Below, piece by piece: positions 43,301-52,025 of a DNA stretch of 64,000 nt. A program made the translations under genes and the position numbers. Within the stretch, counting starts at the first letter, position 1, and every line of letters starts with the position of its first letter. The DNA is from Fluviicola sp. (GTDB taxonomy: Bacteria; Bacteroidota; Bacteroidia; Flavobacteriales_D; Crocinitomicaceae): positions 1,771,315 through 1,835,314 of the forward strand of contig NZ_JBCNJT010000001.1 in assembly GCF_039596395.1 (NCBI RefSeq), read 5' to 3'. The notes beneath the pieces were generated by a model. It saw nothing but the letters and a program-made list of their open reading frames with translations, was not told the origin of the DNA and ran no database searches.

Positions 43301-43692
43301 GTACCAATGCAACTGTTAAAGTGATTGTGGGAACAGGTGGCTCAGCAACAACTTATACTGCTGTTAAATCAGGTCCTGCAATTGACGGATGGCAGCGTGT
43401 AGAAGGAATTTGTACAATTCCCACAGCACCTATTCAGGTTTCTTTAAAATTGGAAAATGGCACATCAACAGATGCTTATTTCGATGATTTCAGACTACAC
43501 CCTGTTTCAGCAGAAATGTCAACGATAGTATATGATCCTAAAACATTGCTTCCATTAGCAACACATAATACATATAACTATACGACTTTTTATAACTACG
43601 ATGAAAATCTTCAGTTAGTACGTTTAAAACTGGAGACCATTGAAGGAATTAAAACTGTTTCAGAAACAGAATCAGGCCTTTATACAAAATAA
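37342..43692 (+). CDS. Giant SpvB/TcB-like shell protein upstream of RHS
   Basis: 2116 residues. A long signal peptide (basic n-region SKRTKTISW, then FLLHVFVLQIIPFSSFAG). Residues about 112-180 carry the SpvB/TcdB-like opening of Bacteroidota RHS companions: GAMNDMVDPFTGDFSYNLPL, DASWVGLGWNLDVGSVNREMRG. Residues 200-420 are Gly-rich beta strands. Then many RHS/YD-like strands follow (about 800-1800). A CBM_4_9-like jelly roll lies at about 1890-2055 (FETYTYETGFYG, SGKTSLKLTAS, YFDDFRLHP). It ends YDENLQLVRLKLETIEGI, an RHS-type strand. By analogy with Tc toxins, TcB-like proteins form half of a hollow cocoon with the TcC/RHS protein encoded next. Confidence 0.8.
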   Translation: MYLFTKLSKRTKTISWFLLHVFVLQIIPFSSFAGEKNSTVDLNLFTASGNKKSDLIARMLAWSAPSSKENTESDSEYQSLKKVNSPDSNKKNSVQLKTVSASGSGFTPGAMNDMVDPFTGDFSYNLPLMDVEGYPLTLTYNANVNMNSDASWVGLGWNLDVGSVNREMRGIPDEFNGDQNLTRTVKQLDDITSNGFKAGGYASLGLKKNYFTPKLQVTALWGSYENSYLGLGKTFDIGLQATVALSYSDERGNIAASFGLGYTSDTKGGVGFNRDFGFSAGYGPKQGETGAGGSIGATFGRNFNSRIGLIAKTQSFSVSAGYTAEPYKGNADSDKWFTKGDKGATTGRGYSASYGASTTIMFGTAASTPRLQFNSTSLSNAFFLNAYVGAKSGSLVAKAGAIVETYSSESKMAGSNTIYEQAYGYLHSGKRANATGSSPVMDFNRGTDFEFSERMKNLPFSVQTYDIFHASSSGINGQFRANRTDVGTYYDASTQGRLNENSVMLVNDDIKAVNVGVLFGAGITIEVGYSTGVQKGDMVSGKWGSPIDFATVGNNTEYDPTTYFKAIGELTPNNLANYTNLGGSAPRRFNLTAGSDINVTSTMDNGISPSVSSSPKPVRATAFIPRTANAMYTGSNVYERTFRYYNTTGTYVSPVNRVGAHRAGNHISAIQVTSTNGGIYTYGIPNYSLISSEVAFSCTGRSVDASTGMVSYSASDASISNSLGKSQMFDRTDIPAYPTTFLLTSSVSSDYIDVTGDGPSLDDIGSYYKFDYVKVYDNYKWRFPVSGYGSGNPKAIINKGFLSLDSDDIASYSYGEREVYYPKTIKGKNYIAVFVLEDRKDAFGVIDDKGFLDDTKPLKALDKIILYNLSDYEANGVNATMLQVVDFEYDYSLCLKAPSNKDTYTNPSSTNNGKLTLKKIMTYAGTSKEQGLSAIEFDYNAGPSYNHLNVDRWGNYKPNNTAVPNDLYPYAIQDETTANTYSAYWKLSKVTSSTGGEMTINYEADSYGYVQNKRAMRQFEIAGMMNLYKYHEVINQTYWTSQSSDLKSEFRNDSFNPNPDFVVEQFRKKYGEFKKNLMPNNVIVFRLDKPISNSLSKVEANKKVKDDYFKDPSKGPNSYLQELYFNVYAEVKSGYQEMIPCFVKIAPDYPQLFQDWSGGMDNNMYSIGVLPPSSSTDDYQYGYVVLELINVGKIEETKKKEKKDKDILILHPIQRFGIDFIRQNLPDIVYGACRTCEGELSVDKKALFGNEMYEYIITKGNYLRNLTTTRSFVRLFEPDNKKFGGNARVKSIQIDDKWVSMSGEESITNGTYGWTYQYPSRSETGGIAAYEPRQGMDENPFYEWDSYYDFAKKFPDELNFNVMPLAQQLFPKEVVGYEKVRISMTGYGASSKGEVEMNFHTNKEEGYKTIAVPTDIDKSQKINEKSFFTGQTVDLYGFSQGYSVITNDFHGKPIDITLKDPQGNSIYQTVYEYYKLGEKIPMIDRKGHVENESVAQEYDIHLDSRYIHDESKFKMAGLTVGFTWSLPPKISISPFYTQNSRERGFYSLNMLKHMNYSAVVKSIKTTNMASENTANNLLYDKYTGSVILSSLQDEYNDRLYSLVYPAHWAYPNLREIQTSYPASSSGNLNSSTGLLTATYDLSEFYSPGDLIELTNGSTTSTGYILSIAAGSSGSSTAYIVNTNGAIFTAISGALTFRVLVPNRSNRLSEAMQTLATKKPFVITAGSNFPFPTDEILESSALIYKDKNNISECSPKPDNQYINLFANGAKGKPIVETILSWQTERKNEVHPQKTRFDGAYVDFKPLYALDAYNVWARIDRPNYPSGNGTFQKWRKSAINTRFNRYGVPIESRDLIGNYSTTVSITNTKIADLQIAQVSNANATDIAFDGFETYTYETGFYGTYFNFQIPSSTSLVSTVRHSGKTSLKLTASQSASYTSTTTANCAFDEIPSTDIPAGYLDGRNCNCPPPLFNPNPGDYIFGAWVKQTGTNATVKVIVGTGGSATTYTAVKSGPAIDGWQRVEGICTIPTAPIQVSLKLENGTSTDAYFDDFRLHPVSAEMSTIVYDPKTLLPLATHNTYNYTTFYNYDENLQLVRLKLETIEGIKTVSETESGLYTK

Positions 43693-43720
43693 TCAATCCC
43701 AATCACAGACTTCAATAGCT

Positions 43721-46700
43721 ATGAAAAATTTTAAATATTTAATAGTTTTTTTACTACTCATCACAATAACCCAAAACGTGTTTGGGGCAATTGAACGGTT
43801 TAGTAATAGAATGGATGGAGACAACTCTACAAACCCATTGGTATCTGGTAGCTCAATGACCGTTTACGATGATAAGTACTTCGATATGAGCACTGATCCT
43901 TTTTGGACTACTCGTTTCGCTAACAAAAAAGCAACGGGATATGTGCGGTTAGGAATTAATCCTGATTTAAACCTTACAAGTGGTTTCAGTGGATCTCAAA
44001 GTATTGAAATCAATTATTGGACGTGGAATACAACTTCCGGTGGTTTTGATTTGACAACCGTTACCAAAGTTTTCAATTTATCTTACTCAACTACACCTAC
44101 AACCCCAGTAGACGATCAATACACATTTACCATTAATGGAGCACAACGTATTACGGTACGATTACTTTCAGGAACTCTTCCACTTGCAAATTTATATCTG
44201 GAAGCAGGAGTGGAGGTAGAACGATACTATACATTAGATAATAGTGCTGTTTCTAATTTAGTTTATACGATTCTGAATCCACTTCCTACAGCAGTAATTG
44301 ACGGGCCTCAAATTGAATTCCGCTGGGACACGAAACCTGGGGCTGAGTCTTACGAATTGGAATGGGTACACGTAAACAGCTACAAATTAGCTTCCGGTAC
44401 TTATTTTACAGAAAGTGAACTAAGCTATAATTTCTATTTAAATAGTACACGTATTGAAACGAAACAAAACTGGTACCGGATCCCCCATATTTTTGATCAC
44501 GGATACATAGTGTTCCGCGTTCGACCAATTGGTAAAACAGGAACGGATTTTACTGACAGGCAAGATGGGACCTGGTCGGTCATCAATGAATCAGGATTAA
44601 TATCTTCGTTTCCGACCGCCAATAAAATTCCGATTACCTCCAAATTCTCAAATCTGAACTGGGTACATGTTGTAAACTATTCTGAAGATGGAAGACGTGT
44701 GGAAGGAGTTTCTTATACGGATGGATTGGGAAGAAACCATCAATCAATAGGCTACAACCCGATAAATAACCAAGTCATTGTATCCAATAAGTATTACGAT
44801 GAACTAGGTCGTATTGCGGTAAGTGATATTCCAACACCTGTCAATGGAGCATGGATGAAATTCCAACCCAATTTCAACCGTGCAAATGTACCGGGATCTC
44901 CTTCCTATTCCTGGCAAAACTTTGATAGTACAGTAAGTGATTCCTGTTTATTGAATTCAGCCGGATTTACAACTACAACCGGGGCAGGTTTATATTATTC
45001 TCCTTCCAATCCTAACCAAAACGGTGCAAATGTTGCTATCCCTGATGCTGAGAGACATCCATTCACACGTATTGTTTTTACTAACGATTATTCCAACCGT
45101 CTTTCACGAATTGCACTTGCCGGTGACGATTTAAAAATCGGTTCAGGCAAAGAAAAGAAAATTTTCTATCCTTCAACAAATCAACAAGAGTTAGATCAAT
45201 TGTTCGGTTCAGAAGTAGGTTACGCCAAGCATTACGAGAAAATGATAACAGTGGATGGTAATGGCCAAATCTATGTCCAGTATTCTGACTTGTCCGGAAA
45301 AGTAGTTGCTTCTTACATGGAAGGACCTAGCCCTAACAATCTTGATGGTGCCGAAGGAAACTCTTCAAGTCCACTACTTGTCACAATGATTGATCAGGGA
45401 TCCCCGCAACAAATCAACACTTCTGTGCCTTATTCTGAAATCTCATACAGTCAATATGTTTCTTCAGATACGGTTTTCAATTTCAATTATTACTTCACTC
45501 CTTCTCAATTTGAGAGTGCATGTACAGGCAATCTATGCCTGGATTGTATATATGATCTGTCTATTGAAGTGTTTGATTATTGTGGTCAACCCGTTACTTT
45601 AAATGGGTACACCAATCCTGTTCAGATCATTGGATCAAACATTGACAGTATTATCAATGGAACATGTAATGGTGATGATGCTTACGAGGCAAGTTTCTCA
45701 GCGAACCTGACAAAAGGGATGTATACCATTCATAAAAAACTGACGGTAAACGAGCAGGCTATCGATGATTACTGGTGCCTATACCTGGAAGCGAACAATT
45801 GTATTGAAGGTGTTCAGTCCATTTTTGACAGTCTTTACTTAGCAGAACCTTTCTTAGCATGTACTCCTCAGCCTATCGAAGAAGAAGAACTGGATGAATG
45901 TGAAAGTGCTAAAGCTATCATGCTGTTGGATGTTAGTCCGGGTGGACAATATGGTCTTTACAACGGAACAAGCTGGACTTCTACGGATGCTTATTCGGTT
46001 TATAATCCTTCCGGGCAATTGGGAGTAAACTGGAGAAGTTTGACGTACCTGGATGCAAATGGCGTTGCTGTCCCTTCAAGTACTCTAGCTGGTACAGCAG
46101 GTTTACAGTGGTTCGTAAATAATTTCCGTGACGAATGGGCTGAGGTTTTGTTGGCATACCATCCGGAAAAATGTTACCTGGATTTCTGTTTTGCGAACTC
46201 AGCTTCCAATCAATATAACAATGAAATGCTGGCTATTAACTCTTTCGAGGGTGCTAAAACAGCCGGTTTCTTAATGCCTTTAACCGGAGGTGTTCCTAAT
46301 AGTAACTATTCTTATTTCCCGTCATCCATGCCTAGCTACCTGGATCCGTTCTTCACTACAGGTGGAATGGGTGTTTCACAAGCTAGCACAATGGTAGGAA
46401 CAATGAACCATTATATCGACATCATGCCGGGGTATCCGCTTTCGATGTGGGAATATGCACTTTATATGATTACCGGTGGTGATTGCAGAAAAGATAATCT
46501 ATCTACTTGTATGGAACTGGATGATTGTAACAAAGATTTGGTTTGGTTGACTTTCAGAGAATTGTATCTTCAGGAAAAAGCAACACAGGTTTTCCTGGCT
46601 CAGCAAGCTTATGCAGCAGTTCATGGTTGTTCGAATGATTGTATCGGTAAAAACCCTCCTTGCAGCGGTACTCCGGCACAATTGGCAACACGTTCTTCCC

Positions 46701-49700
46701 GTTTTGGAAATTTGGGTCAATTTGCGAGTACAACTACAAACCCGGCTACTCAGGCAGATTCTGAAATTGAAATGAATGCATTGATCGCTGAAGCTTGTTC
46801 TACCAGCTGTGAAGGATATGCTGAGCAATGGCTGGCAGACCTTTCAGGATGTGCACCGATTGCATCATTAACAAATGCTGAACGAACTGCATTGAAAAAC
46901 GAATTCATTGAATTGTGTATGCTTGGTTGTGATCAGTATCATCCAATGGGAGCAACAACAGCTCCATCAGGAGAAGAAACGACTAATCATCATACAGACA
47001 TTCAGGGAATATTGGATTTCCATTTAGGTGGTAAACCGGGTTATCCAAGTGTGAATTGTTCTCCTTATCTGATTTCAGTTCCTGGCCCGTACCAAAACAT
47101 GGATGCTATGTTGAATGACATTCCGGTTATGGACCAGTGTGGTTGTGATATTTTGATGGATGTACGCGCGGATTATCAAGCAGGAATTGCTAACAATACC
47201 ATTCCGGCAACTACTACATTAGAAACTTACTTAAACATTTATAAAGGTATCAGTTTAGACGACGTCGATAACCTGCTTTGTGTGTGTGACCAATTCTATG
47301 ACGAAACAAACAATGTTTGGTTACCGAACGCTGACGCATCTATTCGTTTGGCTAAAAAATATGTTCCGAAGGAATTAACATGTGAAGTAACTGTGGCTTG
47401 TAAAACTTGTGACGAAGTTTCTGCTGCTTATACCGGAGCGTATGCATACGTGAGTGAGCAATACGATATGGATGCTACGGAATTCGAAGCATCTGCAAAT
47501 TATGAGAGCATCCTGACAGCTTATCTGAACGAACAATTCGGTTACGACCTCACTTTCCTGGACTACGATTTCTTCCACAGAGGTTGTACGGCAAGCAGTG
47601 CAGAACCTGTTTGTGAAATGAACCCGATCATGAATGAGTTCAAGGATATGATGTCCTTATTGGCCATGCGCGGTCAATTTGTTCACACTAGTCCGTTGAA
47701 CCTTGTAAACGAGAACGTTGTCTATAAACATGGAAAATTAAGAGAAGACGAAATCTTAGGTTCCAGTTACAGCACCACCACTTCTTCCGGGCATTTAATT
47801 GCAAGCTTCCAGGCAGGATCTCAAACCCCTTGTACGTTTGACTTCTCCATTGCAGGCAATCCGACGTTTGATTTCTCCAAAGTAGTTTCATTCGGAGATG
47901 TTTGGGCAACAACAACGAATTGTACGGCAAATACCAACTTCGAGATTGAAGTAAAATACTACGAGTGCGGTCAGTTGGTAACGAAAGTAGCTCAGGTTTC
48001 CTCTGCTTGTTTGCAGGTTAATTTCTGTTACTGTGGTGATAACGGGCAGCGTTTATGTGACCAGCCTTTGTTTGATCCGAACTACAGCATTTGCTACCAG
48101 CCAACTTTGGATGAATTGATGCAGAATGCAACCGAGACTTACGAAGCAAGTGTCTCAGCAGCTTATGCTTTATTCAAAGAAGAGTACAAATCGCAGTGTG
48201 CTGAAGCATTCTCTACGGAGCATTTCGATATGCAGGGACGTTACCGTTTCTATCAGTATACTTTGTATTATTACGATCAGGCAGGAAATTTGGTAAAAAC
48301 AGTGGCTCCAAAAGGAGTTACTAAATTAAATGCTACCCAGGTTGCAGCTGCGCAGGCTAACAGAGCTTCTGTTACAGATGTAACGAGTACAACTCCTGCA
48401 GTAGTACCAACACAGGAATACATTACAAAATACAGATACAATTCATTTAATCAAATTGTATCGACCGAAAATCCGGACCAGGAAGGAATGACCAACTACT
48501 GGTATGATTTCTATGGTCGTAAAATACTTTCCCAAAATCCTGAACAAGCTACTGTTAATAAATACAGTTACACTTTCTACGATAAAAAAGGAAGAATTGA
48601 AGAAGCTGGTATAGTTGCTCCGGCAACGGCTCTAGGAAGTATTGATATTAAAGCACAGGATCCTCTAGCTGCCGCCTTTAGAGCGTGGGTAACAGCAAAT
48701 GGAAGTACGCGAACCGAAGTAACTAAAACTTATTATGATAAAGTATTTATGCCCGGAGTCCAATCACGTTTTACTCTTCAACCAGGTCAAACTGTTGCCG
48801 GACAACAAAACTTAAGATTACGCATAGCATCTACTGCATATTATAATACCATCACCCCTTCAACAAATCTGACAACAGGTTATGCTTCTGCAACACACTA
48901 TACTTATGATTTGCACGGTAATATTTTACAGACACTGCAAGATGTTCCTGAATTAGCTCCTGTATTACAGAATATCAAATCAACCGAGTATGAGTTCGAA
49001 ATGATAAGTGGGAACCTAAAAACGATCAAATATCAAAAAGATCAACCAGACCAAATCACACATAGCTATATATATGACAAGCTGAATCGCATGGAAGAAG
49101 TGTTTGTAAGCACTGATAAAGTGCATCAATCCCGTCAGGCACATTACTTGTATACAGAATATGGTTCTATCGCACGTGTTGAAATTGGAGAACAAAAAGT
49201 TCAAGGGATGGATTTTGCCTATACAATTAATGATTGGGTAAAGTCAATGAACGGAACCATATTGAATCCGGGATACGAATTGGGAAGAGATAATACTTCT
49301 GGATATTTATCTCAAAACACTTCTGTACACAGTAAATTTGCGAAAGATGTTGTTGGATATACTTTGGGTTATTTTAACGGAGATTATCAAAGTATCGGTT
49401 CTACCAACTTCATTCCTTCTCCTTACGGTGTAAGCATACTAAACTCGGCAATCAGTCAATTGTATAACGGAAATATTGCTTATACAACGAGTTCTATTGC
49501 GGATGTACCATCTGGTCCTGCTATGGCCATTCAAATGGGAGTATATCGTTACGATCAATTGAATCGTTTAATTTCTTCGCGTACTTTTAGAGCTACCGGC
49601 CTGGCGGCAAGCAATAACTGGTCAACAGCATATGAAACGCAGGAATACAAATCCGCTTATACTTACGATCAAAATGGAAACCTAAAAACCTTGTTACGTA

Positions 49701-51472
49701 ATGGAGGATCCACTAACTTAAACATGGATAATTTTATCTATCAACCTGAGTTGATGAGTTCCGGTGCTAAGACTAACCGACTGGATTATGTGGATGACAA
49801 TACCGGATACACTGGAAACTACACACAAGACATTGATGATCAAGCCTTAAACAATTATGGATATGATAAACTGGGGCAATTAACCCGGGATAATTCTGAA
49901 GGTTCAATGATCATTGAATGGTATAGTGCAAATCGTAAGGTAAAAAGGATTACACGTACGGGAAGAACTATTGAATTTAAGTACGATCCATTTGGTCAGC
50001 GAATTATGAAAACTGTATGGGACGGAGATAATGACGGACAAATTACGTATTATGCATATGATGCAACCGGAAAAGTTATGGCAATTTATTCCATGACAAC
50101 GGATTCATACCTTGAAGCATCATTGGATGAATTTAATCTCTATGGAGCTACACATTTGGGAACTATTAAAAGACAGATTCCTCTTTATGATAATGGACCG
50201 CTCACTTACACACCAGCGAATCCATGTGCACATACTTTAGGTTACAAACGTTACGAAATCAATAATTACCTGCGAAATGTTAATGCTGTAATTACAGATA
50301 GAAAACTATATGTATCAGGTTCTTATCAAGCTACAATGGTTCTGAATGCTGATTATTATCCATTTGGAATGGAAATGCCAGGAAGGACGACAAACATTGG
50401 TACATACCGTTACGGTTACAATGGTATGGAAATGGATATCGAGACAAAAGGCAACGGACATTCTTATACTACTGAATTTAGGCAGTATGATCCGCGATTA
50501 GGGAAATGGTTGAGTTTGGACCCTTTGATGGCTAAATATCCTCAAATGTCTCCGTACGCAGCATTTAATAACAATCCTGTTTTCTTCATTGATCCACTAG
50601 GTTTGGAAGGAACTAACAATGGTAATCCTTCGGTTTACAACGACGGTGGTGATGAAGATTGTGATCCTGAATGTGAAAATACAAGTGCTTCAAGTGGCGG
50701 CGGTGGTCATGATTTCACTAATTACCCGTTAGCATGCGGTGGTACGATCACCCTTTATAAAGATGCTAAAAATGTTGTCTTGGATAAAAATAAAAACCTT
50801 CAAAGCTTTACGCTATACAATAAAACATACAGCTACAGTGTAGATGGTGACGGGGACTTTAGAGGATTCAGAACAAGTGATGATGAACTCTACCAGGGAA
50901 AAACGGTATTTAATAACTTACCTTGGTATTATTATGATGTATATCATTACAAAGACTCACCGATCAAGTGGCCGGTTACAAAAGGAGGAACCAAAACCGG
51001 TTATGGAGAATGGGAAGAACAGGCTGCTGAATCAAAAGTATTTCAGGCATATCTAGCGGGATTGTTAAAAACTATGGGGGCGACTCCAATGGGAAAAAGG
51101 ATTCTTGCAAGTATTTCTAAGGAACTACTTAAAGATGACGTGAGAGAATGGATAGCCACAGGTCTTACTTTTACGATGTTGTTTGAATTCAACCTGGAGA
51201 GAAGAAGTTGCTATCAGTACCAGGAAGTTCAGGATTGGTATGGCCATTTTGCACATAATGGATTCAATTCGGATTATTCGTATATTGTACCAATTGGAAT
51301 GAGTGATGTCTATGAAAAGCGAGTAGGTGTTGCCAAGTATCAGTGGAGAGTTGTATGGAGAGGACATGATCTTGGAGATCTTGGAGGGTTACTTCTGAAA
51401 ACTGAGGATATTATTGAAGCAATGACTGTTCCAACATTAACGACTCCTCCGACGTCAATAAATAAACATTAA
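43721..51472 (+). CDS. Giant secreted RHS-repeat protein with variable C-terminal tail
   Basis: 2583 residues from ATG 43721; the upstream in-frame part overlaps the previous gene and lacks a signal. Signal peptide MKNFKYLIVFLLLITITQNVFG. A beta-rich N-terminus leads to a DUF6443-type motif (VSYTDGLGRNHQSIGY, about 313-360). The middle (about 600-1550) is cysteine-rich. YD/RHS repeats run from about 1570 to 2230 (YRYNSFNQIVSTENPDQ, YGYDKLGQLTRDNS). The core ends YGYNGMEMDIE, FRQYDPRLGKWLSLDPL, NNPVFFIDPLGL (2291-2295). After DPLGL come 288 residues of unrecognised sequence, the position of the toxin in polymorphic RHS proteins. The gene overlaps the next by one base. Confidence 0.9.
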   Translation: MKNFKYLIVFLLLITITQNVFGAIERFSNRMDGDNSTNPLVSGSSMTVYDDKYFDMSTDPFWTTRFANKKATGYVRLGINPDLNLTSGFSGSQSIEINYWTWNTTSGGFDLTTVTKVFNLSYSTTPTTPVDDQYTFTINGAQRITVRLLSGTLPLANLYLEAGVEVERYYTLDNSAVSNLVYTILNPLPTAVIDGPQIEFRWDTKPGAESYELEWVHVNSYKLASGTYFTESELSYNFYLNSTRIETKQNWYRIPHIFDHGYIVFRVRPIGKTGTDFTDRQDGTWSVINESGLISSFPTANKIPITSKFSNLNWVHVVNYSEDGRRVEGVSYTDGLGRNHQSIGYNPINNQVIVSNKYYDELGRIAVSDIPTPVNGAWMKFQPNFNRANVPGSPSYSWQNFDSTVSDSCLLNSAGFTTTTGAGLYYSPSNPNQNGANVAIPDAERHPFTRIVFTNDYSNRLSRIALAGDDLKIGSGKEKKIFYPSTNQQELDQLFGSEVGYAKHYEKMITVDGNGQIYVQYSDLSGKVVASYMEGPSPNNLDGAEGNSSSPLLVTMIDQGSPQQINTSVPYSEISYSQYVSSDTVFNFNYYFTPSQFESACTGNLCLDCIYDLSIEVFDYCGQPVTLNGYTNPVQIIGSNIDSIINGTCNGDDAYEASFSANLTKGMYTIHKKLTVNEQAIDDYWCLYLEANNCIEGVQSIFDSLYLAEPFLACTPQPIEEEELDECESAKAIMLLDVSPGGQYGLYNGTSWTSTDAYSVYNPSGQLGVNWRSLTYLDANGVAVPSSTLAGTAGLQWFVNNFRDEWAEVLLAYHPEKCYLDFCFANSASNQYNNEMLAINSFEGAKTAGFLMPLTGGVPNSNYSYFPSSMPSYLDPFFTTGGMGVSQASTMVGTMNHYIDIMPGYPLSMWEYALYMITGGDCRKDNLSTCMELDDCNKDLVWLTFRELYLQEKATQVFLAQQAYAAVHGCSNDCIGKNPPCSGTPAQLATRSSRFGNLGQFASTTTNPATQADSEIEMNALIAEACSTSCEGYAEQWLADLSGCAPIASLTNAERTALKNEFIELCMLGCDQYHPMGATTAPSGEETTNHHTDIQGILDFHLGGKPGYPSVNCSPYLISVPGPYQNMDAMLNDIPVMDQCGCDILMDVRADYQAGIANNTIPATTTLETYLNIYKGISLDDVDNLLCVCDQFYDETNNVWLPNADASIRLAKKYVPKELTCEVTVACKTCDEVSAAYTGAYAYVSEQYDMDATEFEASANYESILTAYLNEQFGYDLTFLDYDFFHRGCTASSAEPVCEMNPIMNEFKDMMSLLAMRGQFVHTSPLNLVNENVVYKHGKLREDEILGSSYSTTTSSGHLIASFQAGSQTPCTFDFSIAGNPTFDFSKVVSFGDVWATTTNCTANTNFEIEVKYYECGQLVTKVAQVSSACLQVNFCYCGDNGQRLCDQPLFDPNYSICYQPTLDELMQNATETYEASVSAAYALFKEEYKSQCAEAFSTEHFDMQGRYRFYQYTLYYYDQAGNLVKTVAPKGVTKLNATQVAAAQANRASVTDVTSTTPAVVPTQEYITKYRYNSFNQIVSTENPDQEGMTNYWYDFYGRKILSQNPEQATVNKYSYTFYDKKGRIEEAGIVAPATALGSIDIKAQDPLAAAFRAWVTANGSTRTEVTKTYYDKVFMPGVQSRFTLQPGQTVAGQQNLRLRIASTAYYNTITPSTNLTTGYASATHYTYDLHGNILQTLQDVPELAPVLQNIKSTEYEFEMISGNLKTIKYQKDQPDQITHSYIYDKLNRMEEVFVSTDKVHQSRQAHYLYTEYGSIARVEIGEQKVQGMDFAYTINDWVKSMNGTILNPGYELGRDNTSGYLSQNTSVHSKFAKDVVGYTLGYFNGDYQSIGSTNFIPSPYGVSILNSAISQLYNGNIAYTTSSIADVPSGPAMAIQMGVYRYDQLNRLISSRTFRATGLAASNNWSTAYETQEYKSAYTYDQNGNLKTLLRNGGSTNLNMDNFIYQPELMSSGAKTNRLDYVDDNTGYTGNYTQDIDDQALNNYGYDKLGQLTRDNSEGSMIIEWYSANRKVKRITRTGRTIEFKYDPFGQRIMKTVWDGDNDGQITYYAYDATGKVMAIYSMTTDSYLEASLDEFNLYGATHLGTIKRQIPLYDNGPLTYTPANPCAHTLGYKRYEINNYLRNVNAVITDRKLYVSGSYQATMVLNADYYPFGMEMPGRTTNIGTYRYGYNGMEMDIETKGNGHSYTTEFRQYDPRLGKWLSLDPLMAKYPQMSPYAAFNNNPVFFIDPLGLEGTNNGNPSVYNDGGDEDCDPECENTSASSGGGGHDFTNYPLACGGTITLYKDAKNVVLDKNKNLQSFTLYNKTYSYSVDGDGDFRGFRTSDDELYQGKTVFNNLPWYYYDVYHYKDSPIKWPVTKGGTKTGYGEWEEQAAESKVFQAYLAGLLKTMGATPMGKRILASISKELLKDDVREWIATGLTFTMLFEFNLERRSCYQYQEVQDWYGHFAHNGFNSDYSYIVPIGMSDVYEKRVGVAKYQWRVVWRGHDLGDLGGLLLKTEDIIEAMTVPTLTTPPTSINKH

Positions 51473-51858
51473 TGAGAACAACAATAATCAAAATATTCAT
51501 TGCTATAGGTATATGCATCATCGCATTTTGGAAAATGCCTGCTGTCCTTCTATCTGAAGATTTAACTATATCTTCAATTGGAGAACCTTTACAAGCGAGT
51601 CTTTTCTGTGTAATGCCTTATTTAGTATTTTGTATATATAGTATTTTCAGGAAGAAAATAAGCTTCTTCTACCCGGTAATCGGGGGAAGCTTTCTACTGG
51701 TACTGATCTCCTGGATGTTTAAAGGGCATATTAATTCAATGCTTTGGTTTAGTGTATTTGTTAATACTTCGGGTATTTTACTAGTACTATTTTTTTGTGA
51801 GTTGTATTTATATCTCTCAAAAAAAAGACCAACAGATTTAGATTCTGACGAAATTTAA
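51472..51858 (+). CDS. Four-helix membrane protein, candidate immunity protein of the RHS protein
   Basis: 128 residues with four transmembrane helices: IIKIFIAIGICIIAFW, FCVMPYLVFCIYSIF, FFYPVIGGSFLLVLISW and FSVFVNTSGILLVLFFCELYLYL, ending in an acidic tail DLDSDEI. Its ATG shares one base with the RHS stop codon (TAATG), so it is translated with the RHS gene and is followed at once by a strong terminator. Small membrane proteins in this position are typical immunity proteins for pore-forming or membrane-active RHS toxins. No family recognised; immunity is inferred from position only. Confidence 0.7.
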   Translation: MRTTIIKIFIAIGICIIAFWKMPAVLLSEDLTISSIGEPLQASLFCVMPYLVFCIYSIFRKKISFFYPVIGGSFLLVLISWMFKGHINSMLWFSVFVNTSGILLVLFFCELYLYLSKKRPTDLDSDEI

Positions 51859-51891
51859 TTCAAAGAACTAAACAAATCAGTCTAAAATTTT

Positions 51892-51937
51892 AAACCCAAC
51901 TAATGGAACAGTTTCTATTAGTTGGGTTTGTTTTTTT
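51892..51937 (+). terminator. Strong intrinsic terminator of the RHS operon
   Basis: A 13-bp perfect stem AAACCCAACTAAT (51892-51904) with ATTAGTTGGGTTT (51917-51929), 12-base loop, then a T run (51931-51937). Confidence 0.9.
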
Positions 51938-51967
51938 CTGTTTGCTAAAAATCAACTGAAGTAATGA

Positions 51968-52002
51968 TTTGATACATTCTCAAAACAAATTACTTATCTT
52001 TG
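51968..52002 (+). promoter_or_regulatory. Promoter of the PsbP-like gene
   Basis: TTTG (51968-51971), 23 bases, TATCTTTG (51995-52002), the perfect -7 box. The start codon lies 24 bases downstream. Confidence 0.55.
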
Positions 52003-52025
52003 CCCCTTATTAATAAACCAGCAAC

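Noticed and set aside
37342-43692. Reading the SpvB-like protein as a Salmonella-type ADP-ribosyltransferase
   Set aside because: Only the SpvB N-terminal shell-type region is present; no R-S-E ADP-ribosyltransferase motif set is visible.
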